Shown piece after piece: positions 34,884 through 44,187 of a stretch of DNA of 64,000 nt; the first letter of the stretch is position 1; each line of letters opens with the position of its first letter. Both the position numbers and the translations under genes were made by a program. Where the stretch lies: positions 1 to 64,000 of the forward strand of contig CASERN010000006.1 in the NCBI GenBank assembly GCA_949290355.1, in the 5' to 3' direction. Source of the DNA: an uncultured bacterium (GTDB lineage: Bacteria > Cyanobacteriota > Vampirovibrionia > Gastranaerophilales > Gastranaerophilaceae). The notes below the pieces were generated by a model. It saw only the letters and a list, made by a program, of their open reading frames with translations. It made no database searches and was not told where the DNA came from.

Positions 34884-34912
34884 ATTATACAATTTTTTTT
34901 TATAAATATCAA
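34884..34912 (-). promoter_or_regulatory. Promoter of the minus-strand small transcript
   Basis: TTGATA (34912-34907) and TATAAT (34889-34884) on the minus strand are separated by exactly 17 bp. Confidence 0.65.
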
Positions 34913-34962
34913 ATAATACAAAGAATTGTAACGAAAACTACATAATTAAATAATAAAATGAT

Positions 34963-35397
34963 ATGAAATATTTAACTAAACAACAAAAAATTTTTGTTTT
35001 GGAATATATTAAAACTCTTAATGGTGAATTAGCAGCGAAAAATGCTGGGTATAAGTCTAATGATTTGAAAAATTTTTCATCAAAACTTTTGTCTGATGAA
35101 TTAGTTATAAAAGAAATTCAAATACAGCTGAAAAAACAAATTGCATCGTTAAGAGTAAATAAAGGTTATGTAATACAAAAATTGCTACAAATAGCTGAAT
35201 TTTCTTTAGAGGAAGAAGATATCCTTGACAAAGACGGAGGGTATACCGGAAAGAAAAAGTTGAGAGATACCACTGCTGGGCTTAAGGCTTTGGAAAGTTT
35301 GTGTAAGTATCTTGGTTTTTCTTCTAATCAAGAAGAATCTGATTATAAACAGGCAAAAATTATTACTATTTCAAACCTTGATGATGAAAAAATTTAA
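34963..35397 (+). CDS. Terminase small subunit
   Basis: A 144-residue DNA-recognition subunit of the packaging motor. It has the Terminase_2-type N-terminal helix-turn-helix (LTKQQKIFVLEYIKTLNGELAAKNAGYKS), a central oligomerisation helix (NKGYVIQKLLQIAEFSLEEEDI), and a KALESLCKYLGF segment typical of the family. There is no ribosome binding site before the ATG; TAATAA lies 6 nt upstream, so a separate leaderless promoter is possible here. Confidence 0.87.
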   Translation: MKYLTKQQKIFVLEYIKTLNGELAAKNAGYKSNDLKNFSSKLLSDELVIKEIQIQLKKQIASLRVNKGYVIQKLLQIAEFSLEEEDILDKDGGYTGKKKLRDTTAGLKALESLCKYLGFSSNQEESDYKQAKIITISNLDDEKI

Positions 35398-35417
35398 AGT
35401 TTTAAAAGGAGTGATAA

Positions 35418-35768
35418 ATGAAAAATAATGATATGGAAGAGATGTTTTTGAATAATAAATCTCTAGATGAGCTAATAAAAATGAAAATAGAGCAAGAGTT
35501 TATGGACGACTTGAAAAAAGCTAAGAATAAACCTCAAAAAAAAATTTATACAAATATAAAAGATGTTCCTAAAGAAAAAATTTTTTCAAAATATTCAACA
35601 TTTAGATTTTTTAATAGAAAAACAAAATGTGAAACATATATAAATGGTATACAGGCTGAGGCATTTACAGGTGTTGATAAAGTTACAAGAGAAAAACTTT
35701 TAAATGGAGAATTATCTGCTTTCACGACTGAAAATGCTTATATAAAATTTGAAAAGGCTGAATTTTAA
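35418..35768 (+). CDS. Unknown phage-module protein
   Basis: A 116-residue charged protein. The N-terminal half is helical and acidic-basic mixed (SLDELIKMKIEQEFMDDLKKA); the C-terminal half has short strands and an AFTGVDKVTREKLLNGEL segment. AAAGGAG lies before the ATG. It overlaps the GNAT gene (TAATG). No family recognised; its position between the small terminase and portal suggests a head or packaging accessory role. Confidence 0.6.
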   Translation: MKNNDMEEMFLNNKSLDELIKMKIEQEFMDDLKKAKNKPQKKIYTNIKDVPKEKIFSKYSTFRFFNRKTKCETYINGIQAEAFTGVDKVTREKLLNGELSAFTTENAYIKFEKAEF

Positions 35769-36268
35769 TGATTGAATTTAAACATCCTTTTGATAAGCCT
35801 GCTTACTTTGAACAGGCATTGTTTTTGTATATAAAGTATTCAAAATTTTTAGATGATGATTATGCTTTAAATAATAAAAATGTATATGATTATTTTATAA
35901 ATCTCATAGACCGTACATATCCGTTGTTTTTTGTAATAGTTGAAAATGATTTTTTAATCGGGTTTGTTTATCTTGATAACATTATAGGTGATAGTAAAAG
36001 GCTTCATAGTGCAGAACTTACTACTTGTTTTAATAAATGTTATTGGGGGGATTATACAAAAAAGTGTGCAAGAATTTTTTTAAATTATTGTTTTAAAAAG
36101 TACGGTTTTAAGAAAATAAAAGCTCTCGTTTATCCTGATAATTTCCGAGTGAAGACTCTGTTAAAAAAGGCAGGATTTGAAAAAGAAGCTTTGCTTAAAA
36201 ATGAAACGCTAAGAGACGGAATTTTGCAGGATATAGAGATATATTCTGCATTTAATCAAGAAAGGTAA
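35768..36268 (+). CDS. GNAT acetyltransferase within the phage module
   Basis: A 166-residue GNAT-fold protein: FFVIVENDFLIGFVYLDNI (strands 2-3), a weakened acetyl-CoA loop, and IKALVYPDNFRVKTLLKKAGFEKEALLKN, the standard C-terminal motif of RimJ-like acetyltransferases. The start overlaps the previous stop, so it is coupled. Acetyltransferases of this type appear in some phage head operons, where their target is not known. The six-G run at 36045 does not disturb the frame. Confidence 0.8.
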   Translation: MIEFKHPFDKPAYFEQALFLYIKYSKFLDDDYALNNKNVYDYFINLIDRTYPLFFVIVENDFLIGFVYLDNIIGDSKRLHSAELTTCFNKCYWGDYTKKCARIFLNYCFKKYGFKKIKALVYPDNFRVKTLLKKAGFEKEALLKNETLRDGILQDIEIYSAFNQER

Positions 36269-36273
36269 GAACT

Positions 36274-37938
36274 ATGAAAATCGAAACAGAAGATTTAAGT
36301 CAGACTATTCCTGTGCCGGAAGAACAGTTTTTAATAGGCAGCATTTCTGAAATGTATGATCGTTTTAATGATTTAAGAAGTACTCAGCTAAGTGATATAA
36401 AACTTGTGAGAGATGCTGTATATAATTCAGATATTCCAAAAGTTAACGGCTGGGATAACAAAATAGAGTTACCTGATATTTATGAATTAGCTCAAACTCT
36501 GAAATCTCATATAAGTGAAAATTTATATTCTCATCCAGATGCAATGTTTGATGTTTCCGGTACAACTCCGCAAACACAAGGTTATGCAAATAAACAAAAA
36601 GCCATGTTAGTCAATACTTTTGAACAGATGAATATAGAAAATGAAATTGAAAAAGTAATTGATGGAATTGTAGAGACAGGAGAAAGTACATTATTTGTTG
36701 GGTGGGAAACAAAAATAAAATCAGTAAGACGCCCTCAGTCTATAGAAGAACAACTTATGAATCCTGAAAAAAGAGGTTTTGTAATAGATGAAAAAGTCGT
36801 ATATGACAATGCAAAAGTAAAATTTATAAAATCCGAAGATTTTGTCTTTGACAAATATAATCGTGAAAATTGGGATAAATGCGCAAAAATATACAGAACA
36901 TATGCGACAATTGATGAGTTATATTCAGACAAATCGAACAATTATTTAAATAAAGAAAAATTAGAATTATTGAAAGGAGTGGTGGCAAATAATAGGAAAT
37001 ATCAAAAAGATGAACAAGGTCCTGTAGATGGAAATAAAGTTGAAATCCTTGAATATTGGGGAGATATTGAACTATCAGACGGAAGATTGTTAAAAAATTG
37101 GTTAATAGTAGTAGCTGCAAGAAGAGAAATAATCAGATTTGAAAGCAATCCTTTTATCATAAATCCGTTTATACATGCGAATATTATAGAATCGCCTCAA
37201 ACCGGCAGAGGAATTTCTCCATTAAGAGTAGCTCTTATTTTGAATAGTTTAGCTTCAACTATATTGAACAAACAAATTGATGCTTTAGCTTTAATGATGA
37301 ATCCGCCTTATTTAGCTCCAAAAGGTTGTTTTAAAGGTCAACAGGATGTTAAACCAGGGAAAATAATTGAGTATGATGCAGCTCTTATGCCTACTGCACC
37401 TACACCTTTATCTTTTGATAAAGCAATGGTCGGTTGGGATTTCTTGAATTACTTTAAATCAACAATCGAGAGTGCTACTGGTATATTCAAAAATATGGCA
37501 GGGAATCTTCAGTCTGCACAACGAACAGCAACGGAGTTAAATTATTCTGTAAGTGGTCAAGAGGCACGCTTAAATATGATTCTGGATTCCATAAACAGAA
37601 AAATAATAATTCCTATGGTTGAAAAAACTGCAGAAATTATTTCTTGTTTCAAATTAGGAAGAGAGTTGATAGGAGTAAATGACCGAGGAAAGACCAGTTT
37701 CCTTGAAATTGATGATAATATAAGAAATGCAAATTATATTTATCGTTATGGTGATCGTAGAGCTTCTTTTGAAAGGAAATCGCGATTAAAAGAATTATTT
37801 GAAGTCGTCAGTTCATTTGCTCAAGTCCCTGAGGTAGAGGAGAAAATTGATTGGCTAGAGTGTTTTAAATTTGCACTTGAACAATATGGAATAGAAAACG
37901 CCAATAATTTCCTATTGGATGAAAATAAAGAAAAATAA
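36274..37938 (+). CDS. Portal protein
   Basis: A 554-residue protein of the podoviral (P22-like) portal class. Diagnostic regions are IVETGESTLFVGWETK, FVFDKYNRENWDKCAK near 190, EILEYWGDIEL, the central NPFIHANIIESPQTGRGISPL (in pieces here), and the SAQRTATELNYSVSGQEARL segment near 425, then a C-terminal LEQYGIENAN. It forms the twelve-subunit ring that DNA passes through. Full length. It overlaps nothing upstream (5 bp gap) and runs up to the large terminase. Confidence 0.85.
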   Translation: MKIETEDLSQTIPVPEEQFLIGSISEMYDRFNDLRSTQLSDIKLVRDAVYNSDIPKVNGWDNKIELPDIYELAQTLKSHISENLYSHPDAMFDVSGTTPQTQGYANKQKAMLVNTFEQMNIENEIEKVIDGIVETGESTLFVGWETKIKSVRRPQSIEEQLMNPEKRGFVIDEKVVYDNAKVKFIKSEDFVFDKYNRENWDKCAKIYRTYATIDELYSDKSNNYLNKEKLELLKGVVANNRKYQKDEQGPVDGNKVEILEYWGDIELSDGRLLKNWLIVVAARREIIRFESNPFIINPFIHANIIESPQTGRGISPLRVALILNSLASTILNKQIDALALMMNPPYLAPKGCFKGQQDVKPGKIIEYDAALMPTAPTPLSFDKAMVGWDFLNYFKSTIESATGIFKNMAGNLQSAQRTATELNYSVSGQEARLNMILDSINRKIIIPMVEKTAEIISCFKLGRELIGVNDRGKTSFLEIDDNIRNANYIYRYGDRRASFERKSRLKELFEVVSSFAQVPEVEEKIDWLECFKFALEQYGIENANNFLLDENKEK

Positions 37939-37987
37939 CAAAGTTAAAATAGATTGTAAATTAATATGGAAAATAGGCAAAATAATT

Positions 37988-39277
37988 ATGCAATATAAAT
38001 TATTAAAAGCACAAAGAGCTTTTTTAGAAATCCCGCATGACTATAGTCTTGATGTTGCAGTCTATCAAGGAGGATATGGATCCGGCAAAACGTTTGCCGG
38101 ATCTTTGTTAGGAATATTGTTAGCACTAAAATTCCCCGGAGTCCGAGGTTTGGTTGGTGCACAAACATACACTCTTGTAAGAGATACTACTCTCCAATCA
38201 TATTTTGAGCATTTAGATAATTTTGGTTTTGTTCAGGGAAATGATTATGAATGGTCGTCTACATTGCAAAAATTGACATTTAAAAATGGCTCTGAAATTC
38301 TTTTCAGACATTTTGATGAGCCTAACAAATTAAAATCATTAAATCTTGGTTTTGTAGAAATAGAAGAGATGTCAGATATCCCCTATGAAACATTTAAAAT
38401 GCTTTTGGGTAGAATGCGTCAAAGGGTTAAAAAAATTTGGAAACATTTTACATATAGAATTTTTGGGCATACAAACCCTGAAATGCAGCGAGGTTGGATT
38501 TATAAAACATTTGTTGAAAATTCTGCACCAAACTACCGTTTAATAACTGCTCCTACGACTCAAAATATCTATTTACCTGACGGATTTTGTGATGAGTTAA
38601 AAAAATTATATGACCAAGATTATTATAATATATTTGTTTTGGCTAAGAATGGAGAATACAATAAGGGATTAGTTATAAAGGATTTTTCTAATGAAAATGT
38701 TAAAGAAATCACATACAGACCGGAAATGGATTTACATATTTCGTGTGATTTTAATGTTGATCCTATGTGTTGGGTATTTGCTCATAAAACAGATGATAAA
38801 GTTTTTTACTTTGATGAAATAGCTATGGAAAATACAACTACAGCAAAAGCTTGTGATGAATTTTTCAGACGTTATCCGAATCACAAAGGCAAAATAATTG
38901 TAAATGGTGATGCTTCAGGTGATAACAGAAGTTGTACTAGTGAATATACTAACTATGTCATTATTAAGAAAAAACTTTTGCAGTACGGCTATGATGCTGA
39001 TATCCAAATTAAGGCATTTAATCCTCCTATAAAGAATAGGATTATGGCATTCAATGCAAAAGTTCGATCTGCATCAGGGGATGTTTGTCTGTTCGTTGAT
39101 AAAAAATGTGAAAAACTCCTTTACAATATTTATAATCTCAAATATAAAGAAGGTACTTCTAAAATTGATATTCCAACTTATCAACAAATAAAGCAATCAA
39201 AAGAGCTAAAATTTTTATCTCACCCAATGGATGCTGCATCTTATCTTGTTGATTTTTATTGGCCAATAACTTTGTAA
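37988..39277 (+). CDS. Terminase large subunit
   Basis: A 429-residue packaging motor. Walker A is GGYGSGKTF near residue 30, Walker B LGFVEIEEM near 120, followed by a GHTNPE-type coupling motif. The C-terminal RNase H-like nuclease carries SCDFNVDPMCW near 248, VNGDASGDNR near 300 and LSHPMDAASYLVDFYW near the end, giving the acidic triad. The start at 37988 is chosen because MQYKLLKAQRAF matches the usual terminase start and the earlier ATG (37919) lies inside portal with no ribosome binding site. All catalytic residues appear intact. Confidence 0.93.
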   Translation: MQYKLLKAQRAFLEIPHDYSLDVAVYQGGYGSGKTFAGSLLGILLALKFPGVRGLVGAQTYTLVRDTTLQSYFEHLDNFGFVQGNDYEWSSTLQKLTFKNGSEILFRHFDEPNKLKSLNLGFVEIEEMSDIPYETFKMLLGRMRQRVKKIWKHFTYRIFGHTNPEMQRGWIYKTFVENSAPNYRLITAPTTQNIYLPDGFCDELKKLYDQDYYNIFVLAKNGEYNKGLVIKDFSNENVKEITYRPEMDLHISCDFNVDPMCWVFAHKTDDKVFYFDEIAMENTTTAKACDEFFRRYPNHKGKIIVNGDASGDNRSCTSEYTNYVIIKKKLLQYGYDADIQIKAFNPPIKNRIMAFNAKVRSASGDVCLFVDKKCEKLLYNIYNLKYKEGTSKIDIPTYQQIKQSKELKFLSHPMDAASYLVDFYWPITL

Positions 39278-39288
39278 AAGGAAATATT

Positions 39289-39519
39289 ATGGATAAAATT
39301 ATTGAATATTCCCCTATCATAATTGTAGTTTTGATGTTTTTTGTTCAACAAAAAATTTTTGTAACTCCTGAGCAATTAGAGAAAAAACATAGGGAAATAG
39401 TAGAAGAAATAGAAGAAAAATTTGTAACAATACATAGTTTTGTTGATTTAAAAGATCAATTTTCCGAAGTAAAGGATAAAATTGATAAAATGTACGATTT
39501 GTTGATTGATTTAAAATAA
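39289..39519 (+). CDS. Small membrane protein with coiled coil (holin-like)
   Basis: A 76-residue protein with one N-terminal membrane helix (YSPIIIVVLMFFVQQ) and a charged coiled coil of ~50 residues. AAAGGAAA precedes the ATG at 39289, which is preferred over the upstream frame inside terL. Proteins of this form at the end of phage late operons often act as holins or spanin-like factors, which is inference here. It would be the second candidate holin in the module. Confidence 0.62.
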   Translation: MDKIIEYSPIIIVVLMFFVQQKIFVTPEQLEKKHREIVEEIEEKFVTIHSFVDLKDQFSEVKDKIDKMYDLLIDLK

Positions 39520-39552
39520 TGTAAAAAAAGTTTACAAATCTTATGTATTTAT

Positions 39553-39580
39553 TAAAGATTAAATAAAATATAGCCGTCAA
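39553..39580 (+). promoter_or_regulatory. Sigma-28 (FliA/SigD)-like promoter
   Basis: TAAAGATT at 39553-39560, 12 bp, then GCCGTCAA at 39573-39580. The flagellar sigma-28 consensus is TAAAGTTT-N11-GCCGATAA, so both boxes agree (6/8 each) with one extra base between. GCCG is rare in this AT-rich DNA. It lies about 55 bp before the ATG of the axial-like gene, leaving room for a 5' leader. Confidence 0.42.
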
Positions 39581-39635
39581 TACGAGTAATGAACATGTAG
39601 TTACTAAGTTAAACCGAAAGGAAAAAGTTAGACAA

Positions 39636-41387
39636 ATGGGATTGGCAGCTTCACAAGCGAGATTTTTAGCCATAACGGCAAGAAAGATGAATTGCGAATT
39701 TCAATCTATGCAAATTGCGCAAGAAAAACTTTCTGTTACTCGTGATTTGGAAAAAGCTGCAGAAGACTATCAAAATTCGTTAAATGCAACAAAATTAGTA
39801 TGGGATTCAGGTGATAATTCATATGATTTGTCTTTTGATTTAATGACAACTCCATCAGCATTAAATGATTACCAACCATTTTTGATAACAGATACACAAG
39901 GTAAACTTGTATTATCTCAAAAAATGTTTAATGCAGCATTGAGCGCAGGTGTCATAGATAGTAAAGGGAATCCTACAGGAAGTTTTTCTATGGGAGGGAC
40001 TGCAACTAATGATGGATCTCGTAATGCGTTTTTATATCAATTGGGTGTTCAAGGAGTTATAAATTCTTCAACAATTGATAGTATAGAAGGCCTTGGTGAT
40101 TTCGGTTATACATTGACAGGAGCAGGTGGAGAAGTTGCCGATAAGACTCTTGCTAATATAATGCCGACTAACCAATTTATTTCATATTTGACAAATACAG
40201 AATATACCCAAGGTCAAAGCATTCCTGAAGGGGCAAGTGTTGGTGATAAAGTTTACGGTATAAATATCGCATCTGTTCTATTCCCTGATATTACAGGCTC
40301 AGGGGATACTGATGAAGATAAAGAAGCAGATAAAGATGCTCAATTAAAAAAGATGTTTTGTGAGACAACTTCACCTTCTAATACTGATAAAACACCTGAA
40401 AATGGCGGTTCAAAAGGTCAAATTATAATTACAAAAGATGGAGATGCTCTTGATTATAATGAAATTAAAGAATTAACTCTTGGAGATTTTTTAAGCGGTA
40501 AATATGAAATGACCATAGTTAATGGGGAATCATCAGATTTTGAAAAATACTCTAAAGCATTATTGGCTGGAATGGCAGATTTATTAGGGGTGAATAACAG
40601 CTTTGATATTCAAGGTTTAAATGTTGATTCATTAACTCAACAGGCATTAAAGGATGCTCTTGTTTCGACAGAAAATAACTTAAACTTATCAAGCGCTTCA
40701 GTTGAATCTTCTGGAAAGACTGTTCATGACTCAATTACAAATGCCTATACTGCAGCACAAGGTGCTAACTGTATTGTAAAAGGTAATGGTTGTTATTCTG
40801 TAAGTATTTCAAATATGTTAAAATCTTATTTGACAAACTTTGCAATTGCAATGGATGGTTATGATTCTGGATATAGTGTTGATGCCGATTCTTCAAAGGA
40901 CAGTTTGTATGTTACAAGTGATCCTGGATATTATTTTGCTATAAAAAATGATAACGAAGGTACAATCAGCGCTCAAGATATGTTAAATGCTGATTTTTAT
41001 AACCAGATATATAACCAGATTTGTATGAATGGAGCTTCTACAGATTCAAATAAAATGCAAAGAGTTAATGATTCAGAATATCTTACTCATGCATTGAAAA
41101 ATGGTCAATTGTTTATATCTGCATTGAATGATGATGGATATTTTTACCAAACAAATTACAATACTTTTAATGATTATATTGGAGAGGTTACTGATGACGA
41201 TGCAATAGCAAGAGCAGAAGCTGAATATAATGTTAAAAAGAGTAAATTAAACTCAAAAGAAGAATCTTTAGAAGTGAAGATGAAAAATATTGATACAGAA
41301 TTGTCATCATTAACGACAGAGTATGATTCTGTAAAGAACTTAATAAGTAAGAACGTAGAAAAAGTATTTACTATGTTCAGCACGTAA
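39636..41387 (+). CDS. Axial/hook-like exported protein candidate
   Basis: A 583-residue protein with no signal peptide or membrane helix. The N-terminal ~60 residues ([17 protein letters not shown], then an amphipathic helix) and the C-terminal ~70 residues ([19 protein letters not shown]...[14 protein letters not shown]) are predicted coiled helices, with a long variable Gly/Ser/Asp-rich middle. This layout is shared by type III-exported flagellar axial proteins, and NxxxQARxLAITARK-like starts are reminiscent of them. The sigma-28-like promoter upstream agrees. GAAAGGAAAAAG is the ribosome binding site. No known family is claimed. Confidence 0.55.
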   Translation: MGLAASQARFLAITARKMNCEFQSMQIAQEKLSVTRDLEKAAEDYQNSLNATKLVWDSGDNSYDLSFDLMTTPSALNDYQPFLITDTQGKLVLSQKMFNAALSAGVIDSKGNPTGSFSMGGTATNDGSRNAFLYQLGVQGVINSSTIDSIEGLGDFGYTLTGAGGEVADKTLANIMPTNQFISYLTNTEYTQGQSIPEGASVGDKVYGINIASVLFPDITGSGDTDEDKEADKDAQLKKMFCETTSPSNTDKTPENGGSKGQIIITKDGDALDYNEIKELTLGDFLSGKYEMTIVNGESSDFEKYSKALLAGMADLLGVNNSFDIQGLNVDSLTQQALKDALVSTENNLNLSSASVESSGKTVHDSITNAYTAAQGANCIVKGNGCYSVSISNMLKSYLTNFAIAMDGYDSGYSVDADSSKDSLYVTSDPGYYFAIKNDNEGTISAQDMLNADFYNQIYNQICMNGASTDSNKMQRVNDSEYLTHALKNGQLFISALNDDGYFYQTNYNTFNDYIGEVTDDDAIARAEAEYNVKKSKLNSKEESLEVKMKNIDTELSSLTTEYDSVKNLISKNVEKVFTMFST

Positions 41388-41478
41388 TAATAAATTTTTC
41401 CTTAAGATTAAGCAAATTTTCCTTGTCCATGTTAGTATTATAATTAAGATAATACCAGATGGAGAGGAAAATTTTATA

Positions 41479-44115
41479 ATGCTAAGTTTTTTATTGAAAA
41501 TGTTGGGCGATCCTAACGAGAAAAAAATTAAAAATATGATGGGGATTGTGGACCATATAAATGCTTTGGAACCGCAGTTTGAACAGTTATCTGATGAAGA
41601 ATTGAGAGCAAAGACAGATGAATTTAAAGAAATTCTTTCAAAACGTCCGACATCTAAAGATTTTAAAACAGATAGAAAATTAGAAAAGGAAGCTTTGGAC
41701 AAGATTTTGCCTGAAGCTTTTGCAATTGTCCGAGAGGCCGGTAAACGTGTATTGAATATGCGCCACTTTGATGTTCAGTTAATAGGCGGATATTTTTTGC
41801 ATAACGGTCATATTGCAGAAATGAGAACGGGGGAAGGTAAAACTCTTGTTGCTACATTGCCGGCGTATTTGAACGCGTTAACAGGTAAAGGAGTTCATGT
41901 TATCACTGTAAACGATTATCTTGCAAAGCGTGATAGTGAATGGATGGGTAAGATTTATAAATTCCTTGGATTGTCAGTAGGTGTAATATTGTCAGGCGGA
42001 AGAACTGCCGAAGATTTTGCTGCGAAAAAAGCCGCTTATGATTGTGATATTACTTATGGTACAAATAATGAATTTGGATTCGATTATTTAAGAGATAATA
42101 TGGCTGCAAGTGTTGATATGCTTGTACAAAGACCATACAATTATGCAATAATTGATGAAGTTGACAGTATATTGATTGATGAAGCAAGAACTCCTTTAAT
42201 CATAAGCGGCAGACTTGAAAAATCTGCAGAAACATATCAATTAATGGCAAAAGTTGCTCCTCAATTGGAAAAAATCAAAGATTATGAAGTCGATGAAAAG
42301 AATAAAAATATTATTTTAACAGAAGAAGGTATTGATAGAGCTCAAGAAATTATTGGAGTAAAAGATTTATTTGATATTAATACTCAATATGCTCACCATC
42401 TTTTGCAAGCATTGAAGGCTAAAGAATTATTTGTAAAAGATACAGACTATGTTGTTAAAAATGGTGAGGTAATGATTGTTGATGAGTTTACTGGCCGTTT
42501 GATGGAAGGTCGTCGTTGGTCTGACGGTTTACATCAAGCAATAGAGGCAAAAGAAGGTGTAAAAATTCAAGATGAAACCCAAACTCTTGCAAGTATTACA
42601 TTCCAAAATTTATTTAGGTTATACCCAAAACTGTCCGGAATGACAGGTACTGCAATGACTGAAGAAGCAGAATTCGGCAAGATTTATAACCTTGAAGTAA
42701 CTACAATTCCAACGAACAAACCGGATATAAGAATAAATTATCCTGATGTAATTTATAAAACAGAACGTGCAAAATTTAATGCAGTTGTAGATGATATAAT
42801 AAAAATGCATGAAGCTGGTCGTCCAGTACTTGTCGGGACGATCAGTATTGAAAAATCAGAATATGTATCAGCCTTATTAAAACAAAGAAAAATTCCTCAT
42901 CATGTATTGAATGCAAAACATCACGAAAAAGAAGCTTATATCATTGCTCAGGCAGGTCGTGTCGGGGCTGTAACAATTGCTACTAATATGGCTGGCCGTG
43001 GTACAGACATTCTGCTTGGCGGTAATGCAGAATTTTTAGCAAAGGATATGTTGGATAGTAAAGGAATTACTCCTGAAAGTCCAAATTATCAAGAAGAAAA
43101 AGAAGCTGCGTTGAAAGAAGCCAGAGCTATAACAGAAGAAGAACATGCAAAGGTCGTTCAAGCTGGCGGGCTTCATGTAATAGGTACAGAACGCCATGAA
43201 TCCAGACGTATTGATAATCAATTGAGAGGTCGTGCTGCTAGACAAGGCGACCCTGGCTCAACAAGATTTTTCTTGTCAATGGAAGATAATCTTATGAGAA
43301 TCTTCGGGGGAGATAAAATGGTTGCCCTGATGAATATGTTAAATGTTGAAGAGAATATGGCAATTGAAAATACTCTTATAACAAAACAAATTCAGTCAGC
43401 ACAGAAAAAAGTAGAAACTTATCATTTTGATATAAGAAAATCAGTTCTTGAGTATGACGATGTAATGAATATTCAGCGTGAAAAATTTTATGCTCAACGT
43501 CGTAAAGTCCTCGCTGGTAAGAATTTGTCAGAAGATATTTATTTCATGATTGAAAAAGAAATTGATAGATTATTGAGAAGCTATATTGCACCTGATTTAC
43601 ATCCGGAAGAATATGTTTATGAAGATTTGCAGACATTGGTAAAAGAACTTCATTCAATTATCCCTCAATTATCAGGAGTTCAAGTTTCAGATATTCAAAA
43701 TTTAAGATTTGAACCAATATATGATAAATTAAAAACACTTGCTATAGATGCTTATAGACAACATGAAGAAGAAGTTATTAATTTTTATAACCAAGTTATT
43801 TCCCAATATGATCCTAATGCAGAACCTCAGGTTGCATTTAGTGATAATAATGTTATAAGAACTCTTGAAAAAGATATTTTATTAAGAGTTGTAGACAATA
43901 AATGGATTGATCATCTCCATAATATTGATATGTTAAGAGAGGGTATAGGTCTTCGTGCTTATGGACAAAAAGATCCTTTGATTGAATATAAACGTGAAGC
44001 TTATGATTTGTTTAACAAAATGATGTATGAAATTCAAGGAGATACAGTAAAACATTTATTCAGAACAAAATTCGGGATTCAAGTAGTAAATCCCGATGGC
44101 GGTGATGTAGCTTAA
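41479..44115 (+). CDS. secA: Preprotein translocase ATPase SecA
   Basis: An 878-residue motor that pushes proteins through SecYEG. Seen: [20 protein letters not shown] (Walker A) near 115, [27 protein letters not shown]-like helicase motif ([14 protein letters not shown]), [33 protein letters not shown], and the helical scaffold end. The usual C-terminal zinc-binding CXCX8CH tail is missing; the protein ends [22 protein letters not shown] site precedes the ATG. It follows the axial-like gene, with an independent promoter-like AT-rich gap of 90 bp. Confidence 0.97.
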   Translation: MLSFLLKMLGDPNEKKIKNMMGIVDHINALEPQFEQLSDEELRAKTDEFKEILSKRPTSKDFKTDRKLEKEALDKILPEAFAIVREAGKRVLNMRHFDVQLIGGYFLHNGHIAEMRTGEGKTLVATLPAYLNALTGKGVHVITVNDYLAKRDSEWMGKIYKFLGLSVGVILSGGRTAEDFAAKKAAYDCDITYGTNNEFGFDYLRDNMAASVDMLVQRPYNYAIIDEVDSILIDEARTPLIISGRLEKSAETYQLMAKVAPQLEKIKDYEVDEKNKNIILTEEGIDRAQEIIGVKDLFDINTQYAHHLLQALKAKELFVKDTDYVVKNGEVMIVDEFTGRLMEGRRWSDGLHQAIEAKEGVKIQDETQTLASITFQNLFRLYPKLSGMTGTAMTEEAEFGKIYNLEVTTIPTNKPDIRINYPDVIYKTERAKFNAVVDDIIKMHEAGRPVLVGTISIEKSEYVSALLKQRKIPHHVLNAKHHEKEAYIIAQAGRVGAVTIATNMAGRGTDILLGGNAEFLAKDMLDSKGITPESPNYQEEKEAALKEARAITEEEHAKVVQAGGLHVIGTERHESRRIDNQLRGRAARQGDPGSTRFFLSMEDNLMRIFGGDKMVALMNMLNVEENMAIENTLITKQIQSAQKKVETYHFDIRKSVLEYDDVMNIQREKFYAQRRKVLAGKNLSEDIYFMIEKEIDRLLRSYIAPDLHPEEYVYEDLQTLVKELHSIIPQLSGVQVSDIQNLRFEPIYDKLKTLAIDAYRQHEEEVINFYNQVISQYDPNAEPQVAFSDNNVIRTLEKDILLRVVDNKWIDHLHNIDMLREGIGLRAYGQKDPLIEYKREAYDLFNKMMYEIQGDTVKHLFRTKFGIQVVNPDGGDVA

Positions 44116-44187
44116 AAACATAGTTAAGCTGTTTTACTGTTTATGATAAAATAGCTTGTAGAATTATTATAAAAAGGAATTACAGAT

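Larger units (their letters stand above)
29434..39519 (+). mobile_element. Compact phage-head module (reduced prophage or domesticated particle)
   Basis: About ten kilobases of same-strand genes: small HTH regulator, amidase, nozzle-like protein, major capsid protein, holin, scaffold-like protein, adaptor-like protein, small terminase, unknown, GNAT, portal, large terminase and a holin-like protein. All are open. No integrase, transposase, replication, repressor, tape-measure, tail-fibre or tailspike gene is seen, and no flanking direct repeat. The boundaries are taken from the outermost candidate genes; the left one may really be at 29935. Confidence 0.72.

Noticed and set aside
36045-36050. 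Six-G run in the phage GNAT gene as a phase-variable tract
   Set aside because: The run encodes Trp-Gly in frame, is short, and the gene is intact; nothing suggests variation.
37919-37987. Earlier start of the large terminase inside the portal gene
   Set aside because: No ribosome binding site, and the added 23 residues are Lys/Ile-rich with no likeness to terminase starts.
29402-39541. Short near-repeat GTTTACCAATC (29402) and GTTTACAAATC (39530) as prophage att sites
   Set aside because: Only 11 bases with one mismatch in AT-rich DNA; no tRNA or integrase nearby. Not better than chance.
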